NCBI GenBank assembly: GCA_036378315.1
Contig: DASUWU010000105.1
Location: 1-64,000, forward strand
Source: CALAED01 sp036378315
GTDB taxonomy: Bacteria > Actinomycetota > Actinomycetes > Streptosporangiales > Streptosporangiaceae
Length of the DNA: 64,000 bases
Reading direction: 5' to 3'
Below, one piece after another: positions 1 through 10,947 of the stretch; position 1 is the first letter of the stretch; each line of letters begins with the position of its first letter. Position numbers and translations under genes: made by a program. The notes under the pieces were generated by a model. That model saw only the letters and a list, made by a program, of their open reading frames with translations. It had not been told where the DNA came from and did not search any database.

Positions 1-1324
<1,324 letters not shown>

Positions 1325-1332
<8 letters not shown>

Positions 1333-3568
1333 GCCCGGGCCCGGTTCACCGGCCGGCACCTACCGGATCCAGCTGCGGCCGTCCGAGCCGGGACGGCTGG
1401 GCGGGTTCGCCGGGGCGGCGGCGCAGGCCGACTATCTGGCCGCGCTCGGCGTCTCGCACGTGTACCTGTCCCCGGTGCTGCAGGCGGCGCCCGGCTCGAC
1501 ACACGGGTACGACGTGGTGGACCACGGGTCGATCTCCGCGGAGCTGGGCGGCGAGCAGGGATTTCGCGCCATGATCGACGCGTTCCATGAGGTCGGGTTG
1601 AAGACCATCATCGACCTGGTGCCGAACCACATGGCCATCCCCGACCCCATCGAGCTGAACCGGCCGCTGGCGGCGGTGATGCGGGAAGGGCCGCACTCCC
1701 CGTACGCCCGGTGGTTCGACGTCGACTGGGCGGCGGGCGGCGGCCGGATCGTGCTGCCGGGCCAGGGCGAGCCCAACTACCGGCGGTTCTTCGACATCTC
1801 CGGGCTCATCGCGGTGCGCGTGGAGGACCCCGAGGTGTTCGCCGCGACGCACGAGCTGCCGCTGCGCCTGCTCGACGAGGGGTTGATCGACGGGCTGCGC
1901 ATCGATCACCCCGACGGCCTCGCCGACCCGCGTGGCTATCTGCGCCGCCTGGCCGGTCGCGCCGGTGCCGCGTGGATCGTCGTCGAGAAGATCCTCACCG
2001 GCCCCGAGCGGCTGCCGGCCGACTGGCCGTGCGCGGGGACGACGGGGTACGACGCGCTGGCCATGGTGGACGGGCTCTTCGTCGATCCGGCTGGAGAAGC
2101 GCCGCTCACCGCCGCCTACACGGAGCTGACCGGTGGCCAGGCGGAGTTCGCGCCGGTGGCCGTCACGGCGAAACGGCAGGTCGCCGAGCAGGGCCTGCGG
2201 CCCGAGGTCGCCCGGCTGCACCGGTCGCTGCGCCGCGCGCTGCCGGCGCACGACGACGCCGCGCTGGGCCGCGCGCTCACCGAGCTGCTCGTCGCGCTGC
2301 CGGTCTACCGGACGTACATCGTGCCGGGCGAGCCGCCGCCCCGGGCCGCCCGTGACGTCCTCGGCCGGGCGGCGCGGGAGGCCGCCGGCCGGCTGCCCGC
2401 CGCCGACCGCCCGGCGCTCGATGCGGTCGTCGCGCTGCTGTCCGACCCCGGCGGGCAGCCCGCGCAGGCCGAGGCGGTCGTCCGGTTCCAGCAGACCTCG
2501 GCTTCCCTCATGGCCAAGGGCGTGGAGGACACCGCCTTCTACCGCTGGTCGCGGCTGGTGGCGCGGAACGAGGTCGGCGGCGAACCAGGAACGTTCGCGA
2601 TCGACCCGGCCGGCTTCCACGACTACTGCGCCCGGCTGGCCGCCGACTGGCCGGCGACCATGACCGCGCTGTCCACGCACGACACCAAGCGCCAGGAGGA
2701 CGTACGGGCCAGGCTCGCCGTGCTCGCCGAGCTGCCCGGCGAGTGGGCGGCGGCGGTGTCGAGGTGGCGGGAGCTGGCCGGGCCGTCGCCACTGGAGCCC
2801 GACCTCGACTACCTGCTCTGGCAGACCCTCGTCGGCGCCTGGCCGCTTGACCGGCCCAGGCTCGAGGAGTTCCTGGCCAAGGCGATGCGGGAGGCCAAGA
2901 CCCGCACGTCCTGGGTGCGACCCGACCTCGACTACGAGAAGCGCGTCGCCGACCACGCCCGCGCCGTGCTGGCGAACGCCGACCTGATCGACGACCTGGC
3001 CGATTTCGTCGCGGCCCTCGGCCCGTACGCGCGGATCAACAGCCTGGGCCAGAAGCTCGTCCAGCTCACCATGCCGGGCGTCCCCGACGTCTACCAGGGC
3101 TGCGAGCTGGTCGGCCTGGCTCTGGTCGACCCCGACAACCGGCGGCCCGTGGACTTCGGGCTGCGCCGCGCCCGGCTGGCCAGGCTCGATACAGGCGCCC
3201 TGCCGCGCGATCTCGACGACGAGAAGCTACTGGTCACGTCGGGGGCGCTGCGGCTGCGCCGGCACCGGCCCGCCTGGTTCGCCTCCGGGTACGAGCCGAT
3301 CGCCGCCCGCGGTCCGGCGGCCGGGCACGTCGTGGCCTTCCGTCGCGGTGAAGCGATCACCGTCGTCACCCGCTGCCCCGCCGGCCTGGCGAGGCACGAC
3401 GGCTGGCGGGACACCGTGCTGCCCGTCCCCGCCGGCCGGTGGGGGGACGTGCTGACCGGGGCCGCCCACCGCGGCGGCGAGCCACGCCTGGCGGACGTGC
3501 TGGGGGGGCTGCCGGTCGCGTTGCTCGTCCCGGAGAACGGGGCGCCAGGCGACGGAGGCCGCCCATGA
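1325..3568 (+). CDS. treY: Malto-oligosyltrehalose synthase TreY
   Basis: A GH13 enzyme that rearranges the reducing-end alpha-1,4 bond of a maltodextrin to alpha,alpha-1,1, giving maltooligosyltrehalose in the cytoplasm. The 747-residue product has the family signatures: TYRIQL near residue 12, LSPVLQA, HGYDVVDH, LVPNHM, GLRIDHPDGL (nucleophile Asp), VVEKIL (acid/base Glu), STHDTKRQEDVRARL and the C-terminal PGVPDVYQGCE. Length fits the family. The GTG start at 1325 lies inside the end of glgX, and the stop at 3566-3568 overlaps the treZ ATG (ATGA), so translation of all three is probably coupled. The order glgX-treY-treZ is the classical trehalose-from-glycogen operon. Confidence 0.96.
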
Positions 3569-5349
3569 CGGTCTTCGAGGTGTGGGCGCCGGACGCCGAG
3601 CGCGTCGAGGTCGAGATCGGCCCGCCGGGCGCGGCGGAACGGCACGAGATGCGGCCGGTGCCGGCGCCGCCCGGCGCGCCGGGCCGGACCGGCTGGTGGG
3701 CCGCCGACGTGCCGGGCACCGGGCACGGCACCGACTACGGGTTCCGCGTGGACGGCGCCGGCACCGGCCGCGACGACGACGGGCCGCTGCCCGATCCGCG
3801 CTCCCGCCGGCAGCCGTACGGGGTGCACGGCCGGAGCAGGGTCTACGAGCACGACAGGTTCGCCTGGCACGACGGCGGCTGGCGCGGCGTGCCGCTGCCC
3901 GGCGCGGTGCTGTACGAGCTGCACATCGGGACGTTCACGCCGGCCGGCACGTTCGACGCGGCGATCGAGCGGCTCGACCATCTCGTCGACCTCGGCGTCG
4001 ACGCGGTGGAGCTGCTGCCGGTCGCCGCGTTCCCGGGCCGGCACGGCTGGGGGTACGAGGGCGTGCACCTGTGGGCGGTGCACGAGCCGTACGGCGGGCC
4101 GGACGGGTTGAAGCGGTTCGTGGACGCCTGCCACGGCCGGGGCCTGGCCGTCGTGCTCGACGTCGTCTACAACCACGTCGGGCCGAGCGGCAACTACCTG
4201 GACCGGTTCGGGCCGTACTTCACCGCGACGCATCCCACGCCGTGGGGCGCGGGCCTCAACGCCGACGAGCCGGGCTCGGACGAGGTGCGAGCCTTCGTCG
4301 TCGAGGGCGTGCTGGCGTGGCTGCGGGACTTCCACCTGGACGGGCTGCGGCTCGACGCGGTGCACGCCTTCGCCGACCGCCGGGCCGTGCACATCCTGGA
4401 AGAGCTGTCGGCGGCCGTGGCCGGCGCGGCCGCGCACCTCGGCCGGGCGCCGTTCCTCATCGCCGAGTCGGACCTGAACGACCCGCGCCTCGTCACGGCG
4501 CGCGAGGCCGGCGGGTACGGCCTGGACGCGCAGTGGAGCGACGACTTCCACCACGCGCTGCACGCGGCGCTCAGCGGCGAGCGGCACGGCTACTACTGTG
4601 ATTTCGGGTCGATGGCGGCGCTGGCGAAGACGCTGACCAGGGTCTTCTTCCACGACGGGACGTACTCAACGTTCCGCGGCCGCAGGCACGGCCGCCCGGT
4701 GGACGTGGCGCGCACGCCGGCGCACCGGTTCGTCGGCTACCTGTTCAACCACGACCAGATCGGCAACCGCGCCGCCGGCGACCGCCTGTCGGCCGCACTG
4801 CCGCTGCCGCTGCTCAAGATCGGGGCCGGGCTGCTGCTGACCGCCCCGTACCCGCCGATGCTGTTCATGGGCGAGGAGTGGGGGGCGCGCACGCCGTGGT
4901 GCTTCTTCACCGACCACATCGACCCGGAACCGGCCCGCGCGGTCAGCGAGGGCCGGCTCAGGGAGTTCGCTGGGCACGGCGACGGGGACGGCTGGAGCGC
5001 GGCACCCGACCCGCAGGACCCGGCGACGTACCGCAGGTCGATCCTGGACTGGGCCGAGCAGGACAAGCCGGGCCACCGCGAGCTGCTCGACTGGTACCGG
5101 GCGCTGATCGCGCTGCGCAGGGCGCATCCTGAGCTGACCGACCCGCGGTTGACCGAGATGGGGGTCGAGTTCGACGAGGTCGCCCGCTGGCTGGTGATGA
5201 CGCGCGGCCGGCTGCGGGTGGCCGCCAACCTGGGCGCGGACTCGGCACGGCTTCCTGACCTCGACGGCGCGGTGCTGCTCACGACCCATCCGTCCGTGCC
5301 GCCGCCCGAGCTGCCTCCGGCGTCGTTCGTCGTGCTCCGCCGGGCCTGA
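3565..5349 (+). CDS. treZ: Malto-oligosyltrehalose trehalohydrolase TreZ
   Basis: A GH13 enzyme that releases free trehalose from maltooligosyltrehalose made by TreY. The 594-residue product has an N-terminal CBM48-like beta domain (residues 1-90, TVFEVWAPDAERVEVEI), then a barrel with LYELHIGTFTPAGTFD, VVYNHVGPSGNYL, the nucleophile D264 in DGLRLDAVHAF and the acid E301 in FLIAESD. NHDQIGNRAAGDR and MLFMGEEWG are typical of TreZ. The ATG at 3565 was chosen because it overlaps the treY stop (ATGA) and has GGAGG at 3554-3558; the longer upstream reading lies inside treY. It is the last gene of the operon, with 50 bp before the next gene. Confidence 0.96.
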   Translation: MTVFEVWAPDAERVEVEIGPPGAAERHEMRPVPAPPGAPGRTGWWAADVPGTGHGTDYGFRVDGAGTGRDDDGPLPDPRSRRQPYGVHGRSRVYEHDRFAWHDGGWRGVPLPGAVLYELHIGTFTPAGTFDAAIERLDHLVDLGVDAVELLPVAAFPGRHGWGYEGVHLWAVHEPYGGPDGLKRFVDACHGRGLAVVLDVVYNHVGPSGNYLDRFGPYFTATHPTPWGAGLNADEPGSDEVRAFVVEGVLAWLRDFHLDGLRLDAVHAFADRRAVHILEELSAAVAGAAAHLGRAPFLIAESDLNDPRLVTAREAGGYGLDAQWSDDFHHALHAALSGERHGYYCDFGSMAALAKTLTRVFFHDGTYSTFRGRRHGRPVDVARTPAHRFVGYLFNHDQIGNRAAGDRLSAALPLPLLKIGAGLLLTAPYPPMLFMGEEWGARTPWCFFTDHIDPEPARAVSEGRLREFAGHGDGDGWSAAPDPQDPATYRRSILDWAEQDKPGHRELLDWYRALIALRRAHPELTDPRLTEMGVEFDEVARWLVMTRGRLRVAANLGADSARLPDLDGAVLLTTHPSVPPPELPPASFVVLRRA

Positions 5350-5387
5350 GGGGACCTGCGGGTCGCCGGCGGGCGGCGGCGGGTGGG

Positions 5388-5393
5388 TACCCT
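5388..5393 (+). promoter_or_regulatory. Probable -10 box for a leaderless mRNA of the carboxylase gene
   Basis: TACCCT ends 6 nt before the GTG at 5400, with no ribosome-binding site in between apart from GAGG touching the start. This is the TANNNT-plus-start geometry of actinobacterial leaderless transcripts. No clear -35 box was seen. Confidence 0.5.
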
Positions 5394-5399
5394 CCGAGG

Positions 5400-6932
5400 G
5401 TGGCTGAGCATCTCACCGATCATCTCGACGAGCTGCGCGCGGCGGCCCAACGCGGCGGCGCGGCAAGGTACCACGAGGCCAACGCGGCCAAGGGCAAGCT
5501 GTTCGCGCGCGAGCGCATCCGGCTGCTGATCGACGAGGGGTCGTTCACCGAGGACGGTCTTTACGCCAACGCGCTCGCCGGCGACCTTCCCGCCGACGGA
5601 GTGATCACCGGGACGGCGACGGTCGACGGGCGCCCGGTCGCGATCATGGCCAACGACTCGACGGTCAAGGCCGGGTCGTGGGGAGCCCGCACGGTGGAGA
5701 AGATCATCCGCATTATCGAGCGGGCCTACCGGGCCGGCGTGCCGATGATCTATCTGGTCGACTCCGCGGGGGCGCGCATCACCGACCAGGTCGAGATGTT
5801 CCCCGGGCGGCGCGGGGCCGGGAAGATCTTCCACAGCCAGGTGCGGGCGTCCGGGGCGATCCCACAGGTGTGCGTGCTGTTCGGCCCGTCGGCCGCGGGC
5901 GGCGCGTACATCCCGGCGTTCTGCGACTTCGTGGCGATGGTCGACGGCAACGCCTCGATGTACCTGGGCAGCCCGCGCATGGTCGAGATGGTGATCAAGG
6001 AGCGCACCACCCTGGAGGAGATGGGCGGCGCCAGGATGCACTGCTCGGTCTCCGGCTGCGGCCACTTCCTGGCCAAGGACGAGCCGGAGGCGCTGGCGGC
6101 GGCCAAGTCCTACCTGTCGTACCTGCCGTCCAACTGGAGGCAGTCACCGCCGAGCGGCGAGCCGCGCCCACCCAAGCCCACCGACCTGCGCAAGCTCGTC
6201 CCGGCCAGCGAGCGGGTGGCGTTCGACATGCGCCGGTACGTCAGGGGGCTGCTCGACGAGGAGTCGTTCTTCGAGGTCCACGCGCTGTGGGCCAAGGAGC
6301 TGGTGATCGGCTTCGGTCGGCTCGACGGCGAGGTCGTCGGCGTGGTGGCCAACAACCCGATGGTCAAGGGCGGGGTACTATTCGTCGATTCCGCGGACAA
6401 GGCGACGAGGTTCATCCAGCAGTGCGACGCCTTCAACGTGCCGCTGCTGTTCCTTGCCGACGTGCCGGGCTTCATGGTCGGCACCGCGGTGGAGCGCGAG
6501 GGCATCATCAGGCACGGCGCCAAGATGATCACGGCGGTGTCGGAGGCCACCGTGCCGAAGATCTGCGTGGTCGTGCGCAAGGCGTACGGCGCCGGGCTCT
6601 ACGCGATGGCCGGCCCCGGCTTCGACCCCGACGCGACGCTCGCGCTGCCCACCGCGAAAATCGCGGTGATGGGGGCCGAGGCGGCGGTCAACGCCGTCTA
6701 CTACAACAAGATCGCCGCGATCGACGACCCGGCCGAGCGCGCCGCGTACGTCGAGCGGCTCCGGGCCGACTACGAGGAGGACATCGACATCGTGCGGCTC
6801 GCCGGGGAGCTCGTCGTCGACGCGATCGTGGAGCCGGAGGACCTGCGCGACGAGCTCGTCCGCCGCTTCGCCGCCGCCCGCGGCAAGGACCGCGCGTTCT
6901 CCCACCGCCGCCACGGTGTTACGCCCGTATAG
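5400..6932 (+). CDS. Acyl-CoA carboxylase carboxyltransferase (beta) subunit
   Basis: This subunit moves the carboxyl group from biotin carboxyl carrier protein to an acyl-CoA (acetyl-, propionyl- or methylcrotonyl-CoA). The 510-residue product is a full-length AccD-type crotonase-fold protein. The N half has KLFARERIRLLIDEGSF and GPSAAGGAYIPAFCDF (oxyanion-hole glycines); the C half has PMVKGGVLFVDSADKATRFI, FLADVPGFMVGTAVE and RKAYGAGLYAMAGPGF. MYLGSPRMVEMV followed by TLEEMGGARMHCSVSGCG resembles the methylcrotonyl/geranyl-type branch, but substrate cannot be read from sequence. No alpha (biotin carboxylase) subunit lies next to it. It starts at GTG 5400 directly behind a -10-like box, so it probably has its own promoter rather than belonging to the trehalose operon. 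Confidence 0.9.
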   Translation: MAEHLTDHLDELRAAAQRGGAARYHEANAAKGKLFARERIRLLIDEGSFTEDGLYANALAGDLPADGVITGTATVDGRPVAIMANDSTVKAGSWGARTVEKIIRIIERAYRAGVPMIYLVDSAGARITDQVEMFPGRRGAGKIFHSQVRASGAIPQVCVLFGPSAAGGAYIPAFCDFVAMVDGNASMYLGSPRMVEMVIKERTTLEEMGGARMHCSVSGCGHFLAKDEPEALAAAKSYLSYLPSNWRQSPPSGEPRPPKPTDLRKLVPASERVAFDMRRYVRGLLDEESFFEVHALWAKELVIGFGRLDGEVVGVVANNPMVKGGVLFVDSADKATRFIQQCDAFNVPLLFLADVPGFMVGTAVEREGIIRHGAKMITAVSEATVPKICVVVRKAYGAGLYAMAGPGFDPDATLALPTAKIAVMGAEAAVNAVYYNKIAAIDDPAERAAYVERLRADYEEDIDIVRLAGELVVDAIVEPEDLRDELVRRFAAARGKDRAFSHRRHGVTPV

Positions 6933-6963
6933 CCCCGAAAAATCCTTGGAGATTACCTCTACT

Positions 6964-6977
6964 TGGTATTGGTACCA
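6964..6977. promoter_or_regulatory. Short inverted repeat in the AT-richer gap before the two-component genes
   Basis: TGGTA-TTGG-TACCA forms a 5-bp-arm palindrome in an unusually AT-rich 137-bp gap (6933-7069). It could be an operator for the response regulator or part of a terminator for the carboxylase gene. Function is a guess from position only. Confidence 0.25.
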
Positions 6978-7057
6978 CCACATTCGAGAATTCCCCATGA
7001 ATGGCAAACCGCAGGTCAAGGGCTGCGTACAGGCCGGGAAACGTTCTTGAATAGTCC

Positions 7058-7063
7058 TATCCT
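7058..7063 (+). promoter_or_regulatory. Probable -10 box for a leaderless response regulator mRNA
   Basis: TATCCT ends 6 nt before the ATG at 7070 and no purine-rich ribosome-binding site precedes the start. Confidence 0.5.
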
Positions 7064-7069
7064 CGGTCC

Positions 7070-7741
7070 ATGACCTCAGTACTGCTCGCCGAGGACGACA
7101 CGTCCATTTCTGAGCCTCTCGCTCGCGCGTTGCGTCGCGAGGGGTACAACGTTGAAGTCAGCCCGGACGGTCCACAGGCGCTCGAGCGGGCCCTCGGGGG
7201 CGGAGTAGATCTCATCGTTCTCGACCTCGGGCTCCCCGAGCTCGACGGGCTCGAGGTGGCGCGCCGGGTCCGGTCGGAGGGCCACGGGGTGCCCATATTG
7301 ATCCTCACCGCTCGTGCGGACGAGGTGGACACCGTCGTGGGGCTCGACGCGGGCGCCGACGACTACGTCACCAAACCGTTCCGGCTGGCCGAACTGCTCG
7401 CCCGGGTGCGCGCGCTGCTGCGCCGCGGCAGCACGGAGACGCCGATCGTGCAGGGCGTGCGCATCGACGCCGAGTCCCGCAGGGCCTGGATGGGCGACCA
7501 GGAGCTGCAGCTGACCACCAAAGAGTTCGACCTGCTGCGCGTGCTCGTGCGCGACGCCGGCAAGGTCGTGACCAGAGAACAGATCATGCGGGAGGTGTGG
7601 GACACCAACTGGTGGGGGTCGACGAAGACCCTCGACATGCACATCTCATGGCTGCGTCGCAAGCTGGGCGACGACGCCGCGCACCCGCGGTACATCACGA
7701 CGGTACGCGGTGTCGGCTTCCGCTTCGAGCGCGGCGACTGA
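7070..7741 (+). CDS. OmpR/PhoB-family response regulator
   Basis: A DNA-binding transcription regulator controlled by phosphorylation. The 223-residue product has an N-terminal receiver domain (residues 1-118) with acidic pocket E8-D9-D10, phospho-acceptor D52 in LIVLDLGLPELDG, switch T80 and conserved K102 in TKPF. The C-terminal winged-helix DNA-binding domain (about 125-223) has TTKEFDLL, the recognition region TLDMHISWLRRKLGD and the terminal RGVGFRF. All signalling residues are present. It is followed after 157 bp by a histidine kinase, its presumed partner. The signal and regulon are unknown, and neighbouring genes give no clear hint. Confidence 0.93.
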   Translation: MTSVLLAEDDTSISEPLARALRREGYNVEVSPDGPQALERALGGGVDLIVLDLGLPELDGLEVARRVRSEGHGVPILILTARADEVDTVVGLDAGADDYVTKPFRLAELLARVRALLRRGSTETPIVQGVRIDAESRRAWMGDQELQLTTKEFDLLRVLVRDAGKVVTREQIMREVWDTNWWGSTKTLDMHISWLRRKLGDDAAHPRYITTVRGVGFRFERGD

Positions 7742-7753
7742 CCGTCGCCCGCC

Positions 7754-7772
7754 CGGGCCCAAGACGGGCCCG
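7754..7772 (+). promoter_or_regulatory. GC hairpin between response regulator and kinase genes
   Basis: CGGGCCC - AAGAC - GGGCCCG can form a perfect 7-bp stem 12 nt after the regulator stop. There is no T-tract, so it may be a processing or attenuation element that lowers kinase relative to regulator expression. No experimental support. Confidence 0.3.
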
Positions 7773-7898
7773 TACCGGGTGACTCACAACCCCTTTCGGG
7801 CGCCGCGCCACGCGCACCCGTGCCGCCCCCGCCGGTCCGCCGCGGGGTCGTACGGGCGGCGGCGGCGCGGCGCCGGCCCCAGTAGTTAAGGAGCCTTG

Positions 7899-9173
7899 AT
7901 GCGGCGCCGGCTACTCCTGTCGACGCTGGCGGTGGCCGTGGTGGCGGTTCTCTTGCTCGGCATCCCGCTCGCCTACACCACCAACCAGCTCATCTACGAA
8001 GAGGTCAAGTCCCGGCTCAGCGGCCAGGCCACGACCCTCGTCAAAGAAGTCCAGCTCGCCCGCGAGCAGGGCAAGCCGATCAACGGACGCGAGATCGCCG
8101 CCGCGTACGACGACCGCGAGATCGTGATCACCTTGCCGGACGGCACGACGGTCGAGGCCAGGAACCGGCCGCCGGGCAAGGGTCCGCTGATCACCCGGTC
8201 GAGCTCGGGCGGCGGAGTCCGGGTCCAGGTGTCCCAGCGGGCCGACGTGGTCCAGCAGGACGCGGCCCGCCAGCTCGCGCTCATCAGCGGCCTCGTGGTC
8301 CTGGGCATCGCCGTGGCGGTCGGTCTCGCCGTGCTGCAGGCCAGGAAGCTCACCCTGCCGCTGATCGACCTCGCGGAGACCGCTGACCGCCTCGGATCGG
8401 GGAACGCGCGGCCCAGGCACCGCCGCTACGGCGTACCGGAGGTGGACAGGGTCGCCGAGGTGCTGGACAGCAGCGCGGTCCGCATCGCCGACCTGCTCGC
8501 GGCGAGCCGCGAGTTCGCCTCCGACGCCAGCCACCAGCTGCGAACCCCGCTGACCGCCCTGTCGATGCGGCTCGAAGAGATCGTCGAAGCCGCCGACTAT
8601 CCCGACCTGGTCCGCGAGGAGGGGGCGGCCGCGCTCGCCCAGACCGAACGGCTGGCCGCCGTCGTTGAGCAGCTCCTCGCCAGGGCCAGGCAGGACCGTA
8701 CGAGCAAGGCGGGCCCGTCCAAGATCGACGAAATCGTCGACCAGCAGACGGAGGAGTGGCGGCCGATCTTCCACCGCGCGGGCCGGGAGATCAGGCTGAT
8801 GGGCGAGCGCGGCCTGGTCGCCGTCGTGAGCCCGGAGGCGCTGTCGCAGACCATCGCGACGCTGCTCGACAACTCGCTGGTGCACGGCGACGGCCTGGTC
8901 ACCGTGACGACGAAGCTCATGGCCGGCTCGGTCGTGGTGGAGGTCGGCGACGAGGGTCCAGGCGTGCCGCCCGAGCTCGAACGGCGGGTGTTCGAGCGGA
9001 GCGTGACCGGCGGCAAGGGCACCGGGCTCGGGCTGTCCCTGGCCCGCTCGCTGGTCGCGGTGGACGGCGGCCGGCTGGAGCTGATCAGGGCCAGGCCGGC
9101 CCTCTTCGCGATCTTCCTTAGGCAGGCGGAGGTGTGGGACGCCAGGCAGCGGGCGGTCAGCGGACCCGCGTGA
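7899..9173 (+). CDS. Membrane sensor histidine kinase
   Basis: The presumed partner of the upstream response regulator. The ATG at 7899 has AAGGAG 5 nt upstream (7888-7893) and gives 424 residues. The order is: first membrane segment (5-26), an extracytoplasmic sensor loop of about 100 residues, second membrane segment (about 126-147), a HAMP-like linker (TLPLIDLAETADRLGSG), a dimerisation domain with phospho-accepting H212 in SDASHQLRTPLTAL, then an HATPase domain with DNSLVHG (N box), DEGPGVPPELERRVFE (G1) and GTGLGLSLARSL (G2). All catalytic boxes are intact. The last 17 bp overlap the convergent gtrA-like gene. The ligand is unknown. Confidence 0.93.
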   Translation: MRRRLLLSTLAVAVVAVLLLGIPLAYTTNQLIYEEVKSRLSGQATTLVKEVQLAREQGKPINGREIAAAYDDREIVITLPDGTTVEARNRPPGKGPLITRSSSGGGVRVQVSQRADVVQQDAARQLALISGLVVLGIAVAVGLAVLQARKLTLPLIDLAETADRLGSGNARPRHRRYGVPEVDRVAEVLDSSAVRIADLLAASREFASDASHQLRTPLTALSMRLEEIVEAADYPDLVREEGAAALAQTERLAAVVEQLLARARQDRTSKAGPSKIDEIVDQQTEEWRPIFHRAGREIRLMGERGLVAVVSPEALSQTIATLLDNSLVHGDGLVTVTTKLMAGSVVVEVGDEGPGVPPELERRVFERSVTGGKGTGLGLSLARSLVAVDGGRLELIRARPALFAIFLRQAEVWDARQRAVSGPA

Positions 9174-9672
9174 AGCCGGCGGTACCCGAGTGGTGGTCCT
9201 TGGGCTCGGGCAGCCCGGTGTGCGGGTCGACCGGGGGCAGGGTGGGCGGCAGGAACACCCACCTCTTGTACGACCAGTAGCGGAACAAAGTGGCCACGCC
9301 GGTCCCGACGATCTGGGCGATGTTGAACGCGATCAGGCTGCGCTGGTCGAGCACGTAGTGGGTGAAGCCGATGAACACCTCGGTGATCACCAGGCCGATG
9401 CCGTTCAGCACGAAGAACAGCACGTACTCGCGGCCGAGACCTGATCGGTCGCGGTGCCGGAAGGTCCAGTGCCGGTTGGCGAAGTAGGCGAACGTCGTGG
9501 CGATGATGGTCGCGACGCCGTTGGACGTGAGCGGCCCCACGCCGAGAGCGCCGTGCAGCAGGTTGGCGGTGCCGGCGGTGATCACGAACGCGATGGCGCC
9601 GACGCTGCCGAACTTCGCGAGCTCATGGATCAGGCGGGCGAACCGCCGGTAGAGATTGACCGCGAAACTCAC
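9157..9672 (-). CDS. GtrA-family membrane protein
   Basis: GtrA-type proteins are four-helix membrane proteins implicated in moving polyprenyl-phosphate-linked sugars across the membrane or supporting glycosyltransferases. The 171-residue product has LAKFGSVGAIAFVITAG, LTSNGVATIIATTFAYFANRHWTFR (the family core, about residues 40-70), FFVLNGIGLVITEVFIGF and GTGVATLFRYWSYKRWVF. The GTG at 9672 is preceded by AAAGGA about 11 nt upstream, a wide spacing that makes the start moderately uncertain. The longer reading frame around it is an antisense shadow of purK and the dehydrogenase. It converges on the kinase gene and diverges from the acyl-CoA dehydrogenase gene. Its role probably belongs to envelope glycan assembly. 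Confidence 0.88.
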   Translation of the reverse strand: MSFAVNLYRRFARLIHELAKFGSVGAIAFVITAGTANLLHGALGVGPLTSNGVATIIATTFAYFANRHWTFRHRDRSGLGREYVLFFVLNGIGLVITEVFIGFTHYVLDQRSLIAFNIAQIVGTGVATLFRYWSYKRWVFLPPTLPPVDPHTGLPEPKDHHSGTAGFTRVR

Positions 9673-9780
9673 GGGGACCGCACGTCCTTTCGGGCTGCCG
9701 AGCACATGAGGCGGACGGGCCGACCGGCACCTCAGGCCCACCTCAGAGGATACGGGGACCGCGTGGCAGCATGTCAGGTT

Positions 9781-10923
9781 ATGGACTATCGGCTCGACGA
9801 CGAGCATGAAAGCCTCCGAAAGACCGTCGAAGACTTCGCCCGGCGCGTCGTGGCGCCGGAGGCCCAACGTCTGGACGCCTCCGGAGAGTTTCCCTACGAC
9901 ATTGTCCGCCAGATGGGGGCAATGGGGCTGTTCGGACTGCCGTTTCCGGAAGAATACGGAGGGATGGGTGGCGACTACTTTGCCCTGTGTTTGGCGATAG
10001 AAGAGTTGGCCCGCGTCGACTCCTCGGTCGCGATCACCCTTGAGGCAGGTGTGTCGCTCGGCGCGATGCCCATCTTCCGGTTCGGCACGGAGGAACAGAA
10101 GCGCCGCTGGCTGCCCGATCTGGCCGCAGGACGGGCCCTGGGCGCGTTCGGCCTCACCGAGCCTGGCGGCGGCTCCGACGCCGGGGCCACCAGGACCACG
10201 GCCAGGCTGGACGGCGACGAGTGGGTGATCAACGGCGCGAAGAGCTTCATCACGAACGCCGGCACCGACATCACCCGGCTGGTCACGGTGACCGCGATCA
10301 CCGAGTCCGACCTTCCCCGGGGCATCTCGTCGATCATCGTGCCGCTGCCCTCGCCCGGCTGTACGGTGTCCAAGCCGTACTCCAAGGTGGGCTGGCACGC
10401 ATCGGACACCAGAGAGCTGGCGTTCACCGACTGCCGGGTGCCTGCGGAGAACCTGCTCGGCGAGCGCGGCCGGGGTTACGCGAACTTCCTGACCATCCTC
10501 GACGAGGGCCGCATCGCCATCGCCGCCCTCGCCACCGGCCTCGCGCAGGGCTGCCTCGACGAGTCGATCAAGTACGCCAGGGAACGGTCGGCTTTCGGGT
10601 CGCCGATCGCCGCGCACCAGGCGATCGCCTTCAAGATCGCCGACATGGAGGTACGGGCGCACACGGCCCGCCTCGCCTGGTACAGCGCCGCCGAGAAGAT
10701 GCTGCGCGGCGAGCCGTTCAAGCGCGAGGCGGCGATCGCCAAGCTCTACTGCTCCGAGATCGCCGTGACCAACGCCCGGGAGGCCACGCAGATCCACGGC
10801 GGGTACGGGTTCATCAACGAGTTCCCGGTGGCCAGGCACTGGCGGGACGCCAAGATCCTCGAAATCGGCGAGGGCACATCCGAGGTGCAGCGCATGATCA
10901 TCGCCCGCGAGCTCGGGCTGTGA
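9781..10923 (+). CDS. Acyl-CoA dehydrogenase (1)
   Basis: An FAD enzyme that oxidises acyl-CoA to trans-2-enoyl-CoA in beta-oxidation or branched-chain amino-acid breakdown. The 380-residue length is standard. It has the N-terminal helical domain (SLRKTVEDFARRVVAPEA), the FAD-loop motif AFGLTEPGGGSDAG, FITNAG, the C-terminal GGYGFINEFPVARHWRDAKI and catalytic Glu (E364) in GEGTSEVQR. The ATG at 9781 is taken as start. An in-frame GTG at 9763 with GGGG 5 nt upstream is an alternative adding six residues. The next gene, purK, has its own promoter-like element. Substrate chain length is not predictable here. Confidence 0.92.
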   Translation: MDYRLDDEHESLRKTVEDFARRVVAPEAQRLDASGEFPYDIVRQMGAMGLFGLPFPEEYGGMGGDYFALCLAIEELARVDSSVAITLEAGVSLGAMPIFRFGTEEQKRRWLPDLAAGRALGAFGLTEPGGGSDAGATRTTARLDGDEWVINGAKSFITNAGTDITRLVTVTAITESDLPRGISSIIVPLPSPGCTVSKPYSKVGWHASDTRELAFTDCRVPAENLLGERGRGYANFLTILDEGRIAIAALATGLAQGCLDESIKYARERSAFGSPIAAHQAIAFKIADMEVRAHTARLAWYSAAEKMLRGEPFKREAAIAKLYCSEIAVTNAREATQIHGGYGFINEFPVARHWRDAKILEIGEGTSEVQRMIIARELGL

Positions 10924-10934
10924 TCCGGGGCGGC

Positions 10935-10940
10935 TACGCT
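10935..10940 (+). promoter_or_regulatory. Probable -10 box for leaderless purK
   Basis: TACGCT lies 7 nt before the GTG at 10948, inside the 24-bp gap after the dehydrogenase stop. No ribosome-binding site is present. Confidence 0.55.
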
Positions 10941-10947
10941 GTGCGGC

